This document shows positions 55,801-64,000 of a stretch of DNA of 64,000 bases, in pieces. The DNA is from Lederbergia wuyishanensis. Its GTDB lineage: Bacteria; Bacillota; Bacilli; Bacillales; Bacillaceae_C. The stretch lies in assembly GCF_022900255.1 (NCBI RefSeq), contig NZ_JALIRM010000015.1:87142-151141 (forward strand), written 5' to 3'. Every line of letters starts with the position of its first letter. Positions within the stretch are counted from its first letter, which is position 1. A program made the translations under genes and the position numbers. A model generated the notes under the pieces. The model saw nothing but the letters and a program-made list of their open reading frames with translations, was not told where the DNA came from and did not search any database.

Positions 55801-56166
55801 TTTCCGGAAACTTATAAGCGTTATAGTTTGGTTTGCAAAGAAGGGGAAATAGTCTTAGTATCGGGGAATACTGAAAGGAGAGATGGAGGGTTACAATTCA
55901 TTGTTCAAGAAATGCAGCTCGCAAAAGAATTGAATGATCCAGAGGTTTTATATTTAAAAATTCGATCTGAATTGCATACAAAGGAAATACTCCATTCTTT
56001 ACACGAAATTATTAGGAAACATAAAGGAAACACTGCGATTGTGCTCCATTATGAATCAACACGACAAACCATTAAATTGTCAAAGAAAGATTGGATTGCC
56101 CCATCTAAGGAAACACTTAGTGAAATCAGTTCATTACTAGGCAGCGATTGTGTAATATTAAAATAG
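52828..56166 (+). CDS. dnaE: DNA polymerase III alpha subunit DnaE (Gram-positive type)
   Basis: The second replicative polymerase of low-GC Gram-positives; it extends RNA primers before handing over to PolC. 1112 residues: PHP domain (1-200), C-family polymerase core with the catalytic aspartates in MPDIDIDFPD, the signatures TGPGRGSAAGSLVAY, HTSTHAAGVVISEKPLTDI and LYRPGPMENIPEYI, a helix-hairpin-helix region, and a C-terminal OB domain (SIGVYLTSVKTIRTKKGELM). The PHP motif is degenerate (HLQIS for the usual HLHxH). TTG 52828 matches the B. subtilis N-terminus; the GTG at 52819 lies within the ribosome binding site AAAGGGTGAGG. Confidence 0.96.
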   Translation: MIFSHLQISTSYSLLSSTISIESLVEKAKEYNYSALAITDHNVLYGALPFYKACIKAKIKPIIGLTADVLLIEGEAYSFVLLAKNNEGYKNLVKISSYIKTSSERRIPWEKFKPLTSGLIGLASPRYGKIGQHISEGNMSEAAALVKNFVESFEEDSFYLTMQNFGTDTDVSMNKSILSISKKMNIPIVATNNVHFLEEDDSFAYTCLKAIRDGEKLSNFEGQTGEESEYYFKSQQEMAELFSDIPDALENTLKIVDCCNVMIKTHQQLLPKYPIPKGENADELLKKLCFTGLKDRVAHANQQYIERLHYELNVIDKMGFNDYFLIVWDFMKFSREQAILTGPGRGSAAGSLVAYVLGITDVDPIEHGLLFERFLNPERISMPDIDIDFPDHRRDEVIEYVMNKYGKLHVAQILTFGTFATRAAIRDTARVFGMNSRELDQLSRLIPSRLSNLAQAYKESDGLQAFVNESELNRKLYETALKIEGLPRHTSTHAAGVVISEKPLTDIIPIQGGESSTYLTQFPMEDLEEIGLLKMDFLGLRNLSLLERVVKSVEFRIGKKINPKEISFYDEKTFNMLRKGDTTGIFQLESEGMRKVLRELGPTEFEDIVAVNALYRPGPMENIPEYIARKHGKKKVHFLHPDLKAILELTYGVIVYQEQIMQIASIMAGFTLGEADLLRRAVSKKKKEVLDQERKHFVSGALKKGHDEKIANETYDLIVRFANYGFNRSHAVAYSIISWQLSFLKANYPEDFMAALLTSVVGNEEKQAEYITEVRHMGIKVLSPSVNHSHYPFIAEKDGIRFSLAAIKGIGATTLKEIIRARNVKPFKDLFDFCLRVPTRAVNRKIMEGLILSGAFDEFGYDRAVLLATLDVAMEHAELMRPSEETPDLFEHDDMFRIQPKYVEVEPISSTDKLLLEKQALGLYISDHPVSMYAERFQSVGTVPLVELKQKQRSISIGVYLTSVKTIRTKKGELMAFIKMSDSTGDIEGVLFPETYKRYSLVCKEGEIVLVSGNTERRDGGLQFIVQEMQLAKELNDPEVLYLKIRSELHTKEILHSLHEIIRKHKGNTAIVLHYESTRQTIKLSKKDWIAPSKETLSEISSLLGSDCVILK

Positions 56167-56212
56167 TTTTTTCAAATAGATAAAAATATGTTATATTGTT
56201 TTAGAAGCTTTT

Positions 56213-56225
56213 GTGGTCAGACCAC
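56213..56225. promoter_or_regulatory. Candidate operator for the downstream FadR-type GntR regulator
   Basis: GTGGTCAGACCAC is a perfect 6-1-6 palindrome. Its core TGGTC-N-GACCA is the operator type of FadR-subfamily GntR regulators. It lies 58 bp before ytsJ, the gene preceding and overlapping such a regulator. Confidence 0.6.
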
Positions 56226-56282
56226 TATTTACTTGAATATTGTTGTGGCTAAAGGATTCAGTTATTAAAGGAGTGAAACTCT

Positions 56283-57521
56283 TTGACTTTGCGTGAAGAA
56301 GCACTGCATATGCATAAGATTCACAAAGGGAAGCTGGAATCAAAATCGAAGGTTGAAGTGAAAAATGCTAGAGATTTAAGCCTTGCGTATTCACCTGGTG
56401 TTGCGGAGCCTTGTAAGGAAATTTATGAAAAACCAGAGACAGTATACGATTATACAATGAAAAGTAATATGGTAGCAGTAGTTTCTGACGGTACTGCAGT
56501 TTTAGGGCTCGGGAATATAGGACCCGAAGCGGCCTTGCCCGTTATGGAAGGAAAAGCAGTATTATTCAAAAGCTTTGCCGGAGTTGACGCTTTTCCAATT
56601 TGTTTAAATACGAATAAGATAGAAGAAATCATTCAGACTGTAAAATTTTTAGAGCCGAATTTCGGGGGAGTAAATCTAGAAGATATCGCAGCTCCAAATT
56701 GTTTCGTCATTGAGGAAAGATTGAAGAAGGAAACCAATATTCCAATATTTCATGATGATCAACATGGTACGGCTATTGTTACGGTAGCTGGATTGGTAAA
56801 CGCGCTAAAATTGACCAAGCGTAATATGTCAACTATAAGAGTCGTGGCAAATGGAGCAGGTGCTGCAGGGATTGCGATAATTAAGCTTTTATACAGTTAT
56901 GGAGTTCGTGATATCATCATGTGTGATTCAAAAGGTGCTATATATCAAGGGCGCCCAGAAGGAATGAATGATGTAAAAGCAGCTGTTGCTGAGTTTACGA
57001 ACCGAGATAAACTGAGTGGCAGCCTGAAAGATGTGATTCAAGGCGCAGATGTTTTTATCGGCGTATCTGTTGCAGGAGCTCTAACAAAAGAGATGATTCA
57101 ATCTATGAATCCAGATCCTATTATTTTTGCTATGGCAAACCCGGTACCGGAAATAATGCCTGAAGAAGCGATTGAAGCGGGAGCAAAAGTAATTGGTACA
57201 GGACGATCAGATTATCCGAATCAAGTAAATAACGTTCTTGCTTTCCCGGGTATTTTTAGAGGTGCACTTGACGTAAGAGCTACCCATATCAATGAAAAAA
57301 TGAAGCAAGCAGCCGTTTCAGCAATTGCAGAACTAATTGCTGAAGAAGAATTGACTGCCCAATATGTTATACCAGGGCCATTTGATGCTAGAGTAGCTCC
57401 TCAAGTGGCAGCTGCAGTCGCGAAAGCTGCTATGGAAACAGGGGTAGCTCGAATTAAAGTTGATCCTGAAGAAATTAGGGAAAGGACGTTGCGGCTCGCT
57501 ATCATAGGAAAAGGCGAGTGA
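56283..57521 (+). CDS. ytsJ: NAD(P)-dependent malic enzyme YtsJ
   Basis: Decarboxylates malate to pyruvate. In B. subtilis YtsJ is the NADP-dependent isoenzyme that supports NADPH balance during growth on malate. 412 residues (410 in B. subtilis): [13 protein letters not shown], the metal-site segment [14 protein letters not shown], the nucleotide-binding [16 protein letters not shown], and [15 protein letters not shown]. Starts at TTG 56283, 9 nt after GGAGTG, giving the family N-terminus ([11 protein letters not shown]). It overlaps the following GntR gene by 4 bp. Confidence 0.95.
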   Translation: MTLREEALHMHKIHKGKLESKSKVEVKNARDLSLAYSPGVAEPCKEIYEKPETVYDYTMKSNMVAVVSDGTAVLGLGNIGPEAALPVMEGKAVLFKSFAGVDAFPICLNTNKIEEIIQTVKFLEPNFGGVNLEDIAAPNCFVIEERLKKETNIPIFHDDQHGTAIVTVAGLVNALKLTKRNMSTIRVVANGAGAAGIAIIKLLYSYGVRDIIMCDSKGAIYQGRPEGMNDVKAAVAEFTNRDKLSGSLKDVIQGADVFIGVSVAGALTKEMIQSMNPDPIIFAMANPVPEIMPEEAIEAGAKVIGTGRSDYPNQVNNVLAFPGIFRGALDVRATHINEKMKQAAVSAIAELIAEEELTAQYVIPGPFDARVAPQVAAAVAKAAMETGVARIKVDPEEIRERTLRLAIIGKGE

Positions 57522-58135
57522 AAGAAGAAGTGAGCCAATCAAAAGTTTATCTTAGTATCGTTAAAGATATTAGGCAAATGATATCAGATGATGGGTTAAA
57601 GCAGGGAGATAAGATTCCCTCTGAACGTGAATTAACGGAGCGGCTAAATGTTGGTCGCTCCTCCGTACGTGAAGCCCTTAGATCTTTAGAACTATTAGGA
57701 TTAATAGAGACGCGTAGAGGAGAAGGAACCTTTTTAGCCGATTTTAAAAATAATCAACTTATCAAGCTGCTTGGTATGTTTATTTTAGAAGATCCAAATG
57801 TAAAAAATGATATCGTAAAAACAAAAGAGATTCTTGAAAAAGATATCATTCGAAATATTTGTTCACTAACCGATAAAGAGCCGCTTTATTATCTTCGAAA
57901 GAATGTAAATGAAGTAAAATCAGACCTATTTGATAAGATTATGGAAATAGAAAGTAATCGCCTCCTATATAGGATTTGGGAAGTATTGAAAAGCTACTCC
58001 ATAGAAACATCGGACAACCGTCCTCAATTTGATTCAAATGGTATTATTTTATTTTTAGATGCTCTTATAGAAGGAAATTCAGATAAAGCAATTGCTATTT
58101 ATGAGAGAAAGGACTCTAGTCAATCTCTCAATTAG
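57518..58135 (+). CDS. GntR-family (FadR subfamily) transcriptional regulator
   Basis: 205 residues: winged HTH (KIPSERELTERLNVGRSSVR, EALRSLELLGLIETRRGEGT) and an all-helical C-terminal domain of FCD type that is shorter than usual and lacks an obvious complete metal-binding histidine set. GTG 57518 overlaps the ytsJ stop (GTGA), so it is translated with ytsJ. accD follows 50 bp later. A matching TGGTC-N-GACCA palindrome lies upstream of ytsJ, which suggests that it controls its own operon in response to a carboxylate or acyl-CoA. That effector is a guess. Confidence 0.88.
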   Translation: MKEEVSQSKVYLSIVKDIRQMISDDGLKQGDKIPSERELTERLNVGRSSVREALRSLELLGLIETRRGEGTFLADFKNNQLIKLLGMFILEDPNVKNDIVKTKEILEKDIIRNICSLTDKEPLYYLRKNVNEVKSDLFDKIMEIESNRLLYRIWEVLKSYSIETSDNRPQFDSNGIILFLDALIEGNSDKAIAIYERKDSSQSLN

Positions 58136-58185
58136 AAGTTTAAAATCTAACTAGTTAATAAAAGTCGTTTTTAGGGGGACTCAGA

Positions 58186-59055
58186 TTGCTTAAGGACCTT
58201 TTTTCTAAACCTAAAAAGAAAAAATATGCAGCCATTCCTTCAGAAACAGCGAAACAAGATGTTCCTGAAGGAATCATGACGAAATGTCCAGAATGCAGAA
58301 AAATCATGTATACAAAGGATTTACAAAAAAACTTAAAGGTATGTCTTCATTGTGACCATCATATGAGAATGACGGCATATGAGCGTGTGGAAAGCTTGCT
58401 TGATGGAGGGTCATTTGTTGCATTTGATGAAAAAATTGCATCAGCAAACCCGCTTGGATTCCCAGGATACCTTGAAAAACTTGAGAAAGACAAGGTAAAC
58501 ACAAACTTGGATGAGGCTGTATTAACAGGCACAGGCTCTATTAATGGCTTAAACGTCGTCATAGCGATTATGGATTCACATTTCAGAATGGGAAGTATGG
58601 GTTCTGTTGTAGGTGAAAAAATTGCCAGGGCAATTGAAGAAGCAGCTAAGCTTGAGGTGCCTTTTTTAATCTTCACAGCATCAGGTGGGGCAAGGATGCA
58701 AGAAGGTGTTTTATCTCTCATGCAAATGGCTAAAACTAGCGCAGCATTAAAAATGTTTAGTGATAAGGGTGGATTAATCATTTCATTCATGACACACCCT
58801 ACTACAGGTGGAGTATCAGCTAGTTTTGCTTCATTAGGTGACTATAATTTTGCTGAACCGAAAGCTTTAATTGGGTTTGCTGGTCGTCGAGTTATTGAAC
58901 AAACAATACGTGAAGAACTTCCTGACGATTTTCAAACAGCCGAATTTTTACTAGAGCATGGTCAGCTTGATGCAGTAATTCATCGTAAAGATATTAAAGA
59001 AAAATTAACGATTGTACTTGAAATCCATCAGCAAGAAGGTGAACTCGTATGGTAA
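58186..59055 (+). CDS. accD: Acetyl-CoA carboxylase carboxyltransferase beta subunit
   Basis: With AccA forms the carboxyltransferase that makes malonyl-CoA for fatty acid synthesis. 289 residues starting at TTG after AGGGGGAC. The N-terminal zinc ribbon has cysteines 34, 37, 53 and 56 ([22 protein letters not shown]); the crotonase-like core has [12 protein letters not shown] and [18 protein letters not shown]. Overlaps accA by 7 bp, ensuring matched synthesis of both subunits. Confidence 0.97.
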   Translation: MLKDLFSKPKKKKYAAIPSETAKQDVPEGIMTKCPECRKIMYTKDLQKNLKVCLHCDHHMRMTAYERVESLLDGGSFVAFDEKIASANPLGFPGYLEKLEKDKVNTNLDEAVLTGTGSINGLNVVIAIMDSHFRMGSMGSVVGEKIARAIEEAAKLEVPFLIFTASGGARMQEGVLSLMQMAKTSAALKMFSDKGGLIISFMTHPTTGGVSASFASLGDYNFAEPKALIGFAGRRVIEQTIREELPDDFQTAEFLLEHGQLDAVIHRKDIKEKLTIVLEIHQQEGELVW

Positions 59056-60029
59056 ATGGTTTGGAATTTGAAAAACCTGTACTTGAACTTAGAAATAAAA
59101 TTGCGGAGCTCAGAGAGTTCACCAAAAATTCTGAGGTTGATTTGTCTGAGGAAATCGATAAACTAGAAGCACGTTTAGAAAAACTTGAAAAAGAAATTTA
59201 TGAAAATATGGCACCATGGGATCGTGTACAAGTTGCTAGACATGCTAATAGACCTACAACTCTCGACTATATAGATTATCTATTTACAGATTTTCTTGAA
59301 CTACATGGGGATAGGGCATATGGTGATGATACTGCTCTTGTTGGTGGTATTGCTAAATATAAAGGTATTCCCGTAACAGTGGTTGGACATCAACGTGGAA
59401 GAGATACGAAGGAAAATATCCGCCGGAATTTTGGGATGCCACACCCAGAAGGTTACCGGAAAGCATTACGTCTTATGAAGCAAGCTGAAAAATTCAATCG
59501 TCCAGTTATTTGCTTTATCGATACAAAAGGTGCATATCCTGGAAAAGCAGCTGAAGAACGTGGACAAAGTGAAGCCATAGCAAGAAATTTGTTTGAAATG
59601 GCTGGACTTAAGGTTCCAATTATTTGTATTGTAACTGGAGAAGGTGGTAGTGGCGGTGCACTTGCCTTAGGTGTTGGCGATCGTATTTTCATGCTTGAGA
59701 ATTCTACTTATTCTGTTATCACTCCTGAAGGAGCAGCATCTATATTATGGAAGGATGCTTCTTTAGCAAAGAAAGCGGCAGAAGCGATGAGAATTACAGC
59801 GCCAGATTTAAAAGAGTTGGGAATTATTGATGAAATTATTCCTGAAATAAAAGGTGGAGCCCATAAAGATGTGGAAGAGCAAGCGAAGGAAATTGATATA
59901 GTTTTACTGAAAGCTCTTCAACAGTTACAATCGGTTTCGGTCGACAAATTAATTGAAGATCGATATCAAAAATATAAACATATGGGTAAATATACAGAAC
60001 TTAATCAATATGAAAATATTCATTCATAA
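59049..60029 (+). CDS. accA: Acetyl-CoA carboxylase carboxyltransferase alpha subunit
   Basis: Partner of AccD. 326 residues: an N-terminal helical coiled region ([20 protein letters not shown]) and a crotonase-fold core with [40 protein letters not shown] and [22 protein letters not shown] overlaps the end of accD. Confidence 0.97.
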   Translation: MVNGLEFEKPVLELRNKIAELREFTKNSEVDLSEEIDKLEARLEKLEKEIYENMAPWDRVQVARHANRPTTLDYIDYLFTDFLELHGDRAYGDDTALVGGIAKYKGIPVTVVGHQRGRDTKENIRRNFGMPHPEGYRKALRLMKQAEKFNRPVICFIDTKGAYPGKAAEERGQSEAIARNLFEMAGLKVPIICIVTGEGGSGGALALGVGDRIFMLENSTYSVITPEGAASILWKDASLAKKAAEAMRITAPDLKELGIIDEIIPEIKGGAHKDVEEQAKEIDIVLLKALQQLQSVSVDKLIEDRYQKYKHMGKYTELNQYENIHS

Positions 60030-60063
60030 AGGTATTGCCTCTTTTGAGCAATGCCTTCTTTAT
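60029..60063 (+). terminator. accDA terminator
   Basis: Stem AAGGTATTGC / GCAATGCCTT (one G-T wobble) followed by a T-rich tail, starting in the accA stop codon. Confidence 0.75.
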
Positions 60064-60186
60064 GGTTTAAGAATAAAAAATTATTTTTATAATAAAAGTA
60101 TATCTTACAGGACATAAAGCCGTCGGTTTTCCATCCCTTTTCTCTTTTGTTTTTAACTATATGCTTTTAGCAATTCTATGTAATAT

Positions 60187-60215
60187 TTGAGAAACTGCTG
60201 ATAAAATGGTATTTT
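60187..60215 (+). promoter_or_regulatory. Possible sigma-A promoter of pfkA
   Basis: TTGAGA (60187-60192), 17-bp spacer, TATTTT (60210-60215), about 85 bp before pfkA. The -10 is imperfect. Confidence 0.35.
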
Positions 60216-60251
60216 AAAATTAATTAAATCTCTTAATGACATAGTAATTAA

Positions 60252-61259
<1,008 letters not shown>

Positions 61260-61436
61260 TATGTTGTGATAGGATTGCATGGGGCATAAACTTCAAGAAA
61301 CCCCATAGGTGAGAGATAATTAGAAAAGATGATATCATTTATTTTATCGATTAACTTAAAACTATAGTCAAGAGTTAAAGTGATATTAATTCTTACATAT
61401 GTAGCAAGCGTCTGAGATCTTAGGAGGAAAATAAAC

Positions 61437-63197
61437 ATGAAGAAGACAAAAATAGTTTGTACGATTGGGCCAGCAAGTGAAAATCCGGAAACATTATTAA
61501 AGCTTATCAATGCTGGTATGAATGTAGCACGTTTAAATTTTTCGCATGGCGATCATCAAGAACATTTAAATAGAATTATTAATATTCGTGAAACAGCTAA
61601 AAAAGCTGGAAAAAATGTTGGGATTTTATTAGATACTAAAGGTCCTGAGATTAGAACTCATAATATGAAAGACGGAGCTATTGAGCTTAAAGAAGGTTCA
61701 ACAGTGGTTATTTCCATGGAAGAGGTTGAGGGAACTGAAGAAAAATTCTCTATTTCCTATCCAGGACTGGTCAACGATGTTCATAAAGGTTCAAAAATCC
61801 TATTGGATGATGGCTTAATTGGACTTGAAGTGACAGAAATTAAGAGAGAAACTAGTGAAATTGTAACGACTGTTTTAAACAGTGGTACTCTAAAAAATAA
61901 AAAAGGCGTAAATGTTCCAGGTGTATCTGTCAATCTTCCAGGAATGACGGAAAAAGATGCGAAAGATATTTTGTTTGGAATTGAGCAAGGTGTTGATTTC
62001 ATTGCGGCTTCTTTTGTTAGAAGAGCTTCAGACGTTTTAGAAATTAGACAATTGCTTGAAGAAAATGGCGGTTCTTATATCAATATTATTCCTAAGATTG
62101 AAAATCAAGAAGGCGTAGACAATATCGATGAAATTTTAGCGGTATCAGACGGACTAATGGTTGCACGCGGTGATTTAGGTGTTGAAATTCCAACAGAGGC
62201 AGTTCCTCTTGTGCAAAAACAATTGATTCGTAAATGTAATGAAGTCGGCAAACCAGTCATTACAGCGACACAAATGCTTGACTCTATGCAACGCAACCCT
62301 AGACCAACTAGAGCTGAAGCAAACGACGTCGCAAATGCTATTTTTGATGGAACAGATGCGGTAATGCTTTCTGGAGAAACAGCAGCAGGTGCTTACCCGG
62401 TAGAGGCTGTTCAAACGATGCATAATATTGCTGTTTCAACTGAAAAAGCACTTAATTATCAAGAAATTTTAACTTATTTAAGAAAAAATAGCGAGCCTAA
62501 TATGACAGACGCGATTTGCCAATCTGTAGCACATACTGCAATAAATTTAGAAGTTAGTGCGATAGTAGCACCTACTGAAAGTGGCCATACTGCTCGTATG
62601 ATTTCAAAATATCGTCCAAAAGCTCCGATTATTGCAGTTACGTATAACGAGGCAATCGTTCGCAGACTTTCTTTAAAATGGGGTGTATACCCTCAAATGG
62701 GAGAAAAAGTATCTTCTACAGATGAGATGCTTGAGAGAGCAGTTGAGGAAAGTTTAAATACAGGGTTAGTACAGCATGGTGATTTAATCATTATTACAGG
62801 TGGAGTTCCAGTAGGAGAAAAAGGGACAACCAATCTAATGAAAGTCCATGTTGTCGGAGATGTATTGGCGAAAGGACAAGGTATAGGAAGAAAATCAGCA
62901 TTCGGAAAAGCTGTAATTGTAAAGGATGCTATGGAAGCGAAAGAAAAAATCGTTCCTGGATCAGTGATGGTTGCAATCGGAACTGATAGAGAAATGGTAT
63001 CTCTATTAGAAAATTGTTCAGCTTTAATTACTGAAGAAGGTGGATTAACGAGTCACGCTGCTGTTGTAGGCATCAATTTGGGAATCCCTGTTATTGTTGG
63101 CGTTGAAGATGCGACGAAGATCATTAAGGATGGTCAAGACATTACAGTTGATGCTACACGTGGAATTATATACAATGGTCACGCAAGTGTTCTTTAA
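61437..63197 (+). CDS. pyk: Pyruvate kinase with C-terminal PEP-utilizing-type domain
   Basis: Converts phosphoenolpyruvate and ADP to pyruvate and ATP. 586 residues (585 in B. subtilis). N-terminus [20 protein letters not shown], catalytic region [30 protein letters not shown] and [21 protein letters not shown] Bacillus-type extra C-terminal domain (about 480-586) resembles the PEP-utilizing phosphohistidine domain with [11 protein letters not shown]. It is 177 bp downstream of pfkA, where the two are usually closer, so it may have its own promoter. SD AGGAGG. Confidence 0.97.
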   Translation: MKKTKIVCTIGPASENPETLLKLINAGMNVARLNFSHGDHQEHLNRIINIRETAKKAGKNVGILLDTKGPEIRTHNMKDGAIELKEGSTVVISMEEVEGTEEKFSISYPGLVNDVHKGSKILLDDGLIGLEVTEIKRETSEIVTTVLNSGTLKNKKGVNVPGVSVNLPGMTEKDAKDILFGIEQGVDFIAASFVRRASDVLEIRQLLEENGGSYINIIPKIENQEGVDNIDEILAVSDGLMVARGDLGVEIPTEAVPLVQKQLIRKCNEVGKPVITATQMLDSMQRNPRPTRAEANDVANAIFDGTDAVMLSGETAAGAYPVEAVQTMHNIAVSTEKALNYQEILTYLRKNSEPNMTDAICQSVAHTAINLEVSAIVAPTESGHTARMISKYRPKAPIIAVTYNEAIVRRLSLKWGVYPQMGEKVSSTDEMLERAVEESLNTGLVQHGDLIIITGGVPVGEKGTTNLMKVHVVGDVLAKGQGIGRKSAFGKAVIVKDAMEAKEKIVPGSVMVAIGTDREMVSLLENCSALITEEGGLTSHAAVVGINLGIPVIVGVEDATKIIKDGQDITVDATRGIIYNGHASVL

Positions 63198-63233
63198 GGA
63201 ATAGCAAGAAACAAATTTAATAATTATAAAAAT

Positions 63234-63267
63234 AAAAATGTCGGACGAGTCCGCCATTTTTATTTTT
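63234..63267 (+). terminator. pyk terminator
   Basis: Stem AAAAATG-T-CGGAC / GTCCG-C-CATTTTT with T-rich tail, 37 nt after pyk. Confidence 0.85.
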
Positions 63268-63319
63268 CATATAGGAACATGTTATAATGTAAAAAAATCG
63301 ACGAGAGATGTGAGTCCAA

Positions 63320-63706
63320 TTGAAATTCTTTATTCTGCTTTTTATTGTTATTCCAGCAATAGAAATTGGTATGTTTATTCTATCAGGTAAAACGATTGGA
63401 GTTCTCCCGACAGTAGCAATAATTATCGTTACGGGTATTCTAGGCGCGTATCTTGCTAAAAAGCAAGGATTAGAAGCTTTAAGAAGAGTACAGAATGACT
63501 TACGATTAGGACATCCACCCGGTATTGCGGTACTTGATGGAGTATGTATCCTTGCAGGTGGAATCCTTTTATTAAGCCCAGGATTCTTAACTGATTTTAT
63601 TGGTTTACTCCTTCTACTTCCTTTTACAAGGAACTCTATAAGACCATTACTATTAAAAGTTATTAAGAAATGGATAGGTCGTAAACAGATTTTTATTTAT
63701 AGATAA
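63320..63706 (+). CDS. fxsA: FxsA-family membrane protein
   Basis: 128 residues with FxsA signatures: FFILLFIVIPAIEIGMFILS, VTGILGAYLAKKQGLEALRR, ILAGGILLLSPGFLTDFIGL and LLLPFTRNSIRPLL. It is an inner-membrane protein with three or four helices; E. coli FxsA relieves F-exclusion of phage T7, and its role in Bacillus is unknown. Starts at TTG 63320. It follows pyk as in B. subtilis (YtzA). Confidence 0.93.
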   Translation: MKFFILLFIVIPAIEIGMFILSGKTIGVLPTVAIIIVTGILGAYLAKKQGLEALRRVQNDLRLGHPPGIAVLDGVCILAGGILLLSPGFLTDFIGLLLLLPFTRNSIRPLLLKVIKKWIGRKQIFIYR

Positions 63707-63751
63707 TGCAAGTAGTTCTACTAAAGTAGGAATACTTCTATCATTTCATTC

Positions 63752-63780
63752 AAAAAAAGAGTCCGTTAAGGACTCTTTCA
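63752..63780 (+). terminator. fxsA terminator
   Basis: Perfect 9-bp stem AAAGAGTCC / GGACTCTTT with a 5-base loop and preceding A-run, 46 nt after fxsA. Confidence 0.8.
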
Positions 63781-63789
63781 GATTGTAGA

Positions 63790-63829
63790 CAAAAGGCATT
63801 TCGAATGGAAACATTCGAAGTGCCTTTTG
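63790..63829. terminator. Hairpin at the 3' end of the IS element
   Basis: Near-perfect 18-bp stem CAAAAGGCATTTCGAATG / CATTCGAAGTGCCTTTTG around a GAAA loop, with a T-run on the plus-strand side. It lies 50 bp beyond the transposase stop and probably shields the element from outside transcription or ends the transposase mRNA. Confidence 0.7.
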
Positions 63830-63878
63830 TGTTTTTTCTTGGTTTTTAAGGATATAGATGCCTCGAAGAGGTATTTTC

Positions 63879-64000
63879 TTAGGCCATTTCTGGACCTTGC
63901 CATGTCCAGCTGGCCATCTTTTTCAGATTCATGGCAGCAAAAGTAAGCATCGCTTGCATGGACAATTTTTTAAGACCCCGTAGGGTTGTCCAACGCATAC
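63879..64000 (-). mobile_element. IS1182-family transposase, C-terminal end (cut by window edge)
   Basis: On the minus strand a frame enters from the right edge and reads MRWTTLRGLKKLSMQAMLTF, then AAMNLKKMA and TWQGPEMA before the stop at 63879. The pattern R-G-L-K-K-x5-A-M-L-T-F-A-A-M-N-L-K-K is the typical C-terminus of IS1182-type DDE transposases (RGLKK...FACMNLKK). About 40 codons are visible, so whether the transposase is intact cannot be said. The element has inserted, or ends, just after fxsA; its terminal repeat probably falls between 63781 and 63879 but was not identified. Confidence 0.75.

Noticed and set aside
61279..61306. Hairpin ATGGGG / CCCCAT between pfkA and pyk as a terminator or attenuator
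   Set aside because: Only 6 bp with a 16-base loop and no T-run; not enough for a call.

Overview
The window is low-GC chromosomal DNA from a spore-forming member of the Bacillaceae. The evidence is Bacillus-type products throughout (CcpA, AcuABC, EzrA, RefZ, NrnA, YtoI, YtkL), sporulation genes (an alpha/beta-type small acid-soluble spore protein, YtfJ/GerW, YtrH, YtrI), frequent TTG and GTG starts behind strong Shine-Dalgarno sites, and a gene order that largely follows the yt region of the Bacillus subtilis chromosome. The species cannot be named from the sequence alone.

Layout. 0-8.5 kb: tail of a YtxH-like gene, a large FtsA/PilM-like actin-fold protein, ccpA, and the divergent acuABC/acsA pair for control of acetyl-CoA synthetase. 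8.5-16.4 kb: a class A penicillin-binding protein, tyrS behind a Tyr T-box, two adjacent KinB-like histidine kinases and a glyoxalase-like gene. 16.4-18.2 kb: a patch of small unrecognised genes. 18.2-30.2 kb: rpsD with a leader, a diguanylate cyclase (dgcP-like), ytsP, refZ, ezrA, nifZ-thiI, an spore-protein gene with a clear sigma-G promoter, an amidohydrolase and rarD. 30.5-34.8 kb: nadK2, sppA, yteJ, ytfI-ytfJ and a thiol peroxidase that lacks the usual resolving cysteine. 34.9-36.1 kb: an accessory gene fusing an HTH domain to an aminoglycoside-phosphotransferase-like domain. 36.2-44 kb: ytxK-ackA, an EcsC-family gene with moaB, an ECF sigma factor with its probable membrane anti-sigma partner, and argGH behind two ARG-box-like sites. 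44-52.4 kb: uspA-like, ald, an Xaa-Pro peptidase, ytkL, ytoI, ytpI, nrnA and the sporulation pair ytrH-ytrI. 52.5-63.7 kb: dnaE, ytsJ (malic enzyme), a FadR-type GntR regulator, accD-accA, pfkA, pyk and fxsA. The right edge cuts into the 3' end of an IS1182-type transposase.

How it works together. Much of the window is central carbon metabolism around pyruvate and acetyl-CoA (pfkA, pyk, ytsJ, accDA, ackA, acsA, ald) with regulators to match: CcpA, AcuABC control of AcsA, and a GntR regulator that overlaps the malic-enzyme gene and has a TGGTC-N-GACCA-type palindrome upstream of that gene. The rest is housekeeping for translation, division and replication. No rRNA, tRNA, CRISPR array or prophage was seen. 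The least ordinary items are the repeated C-terminal domain of the FtsA-like protein, the HTH-phosphotransferase fusion with its own internal ribosome binding site, the one-cysteine Tpx, the 100-nt palindrome after ald, the tandem orphan kinases, and the small-gene patch where two frames open at ATA after good ribosome binding sites.
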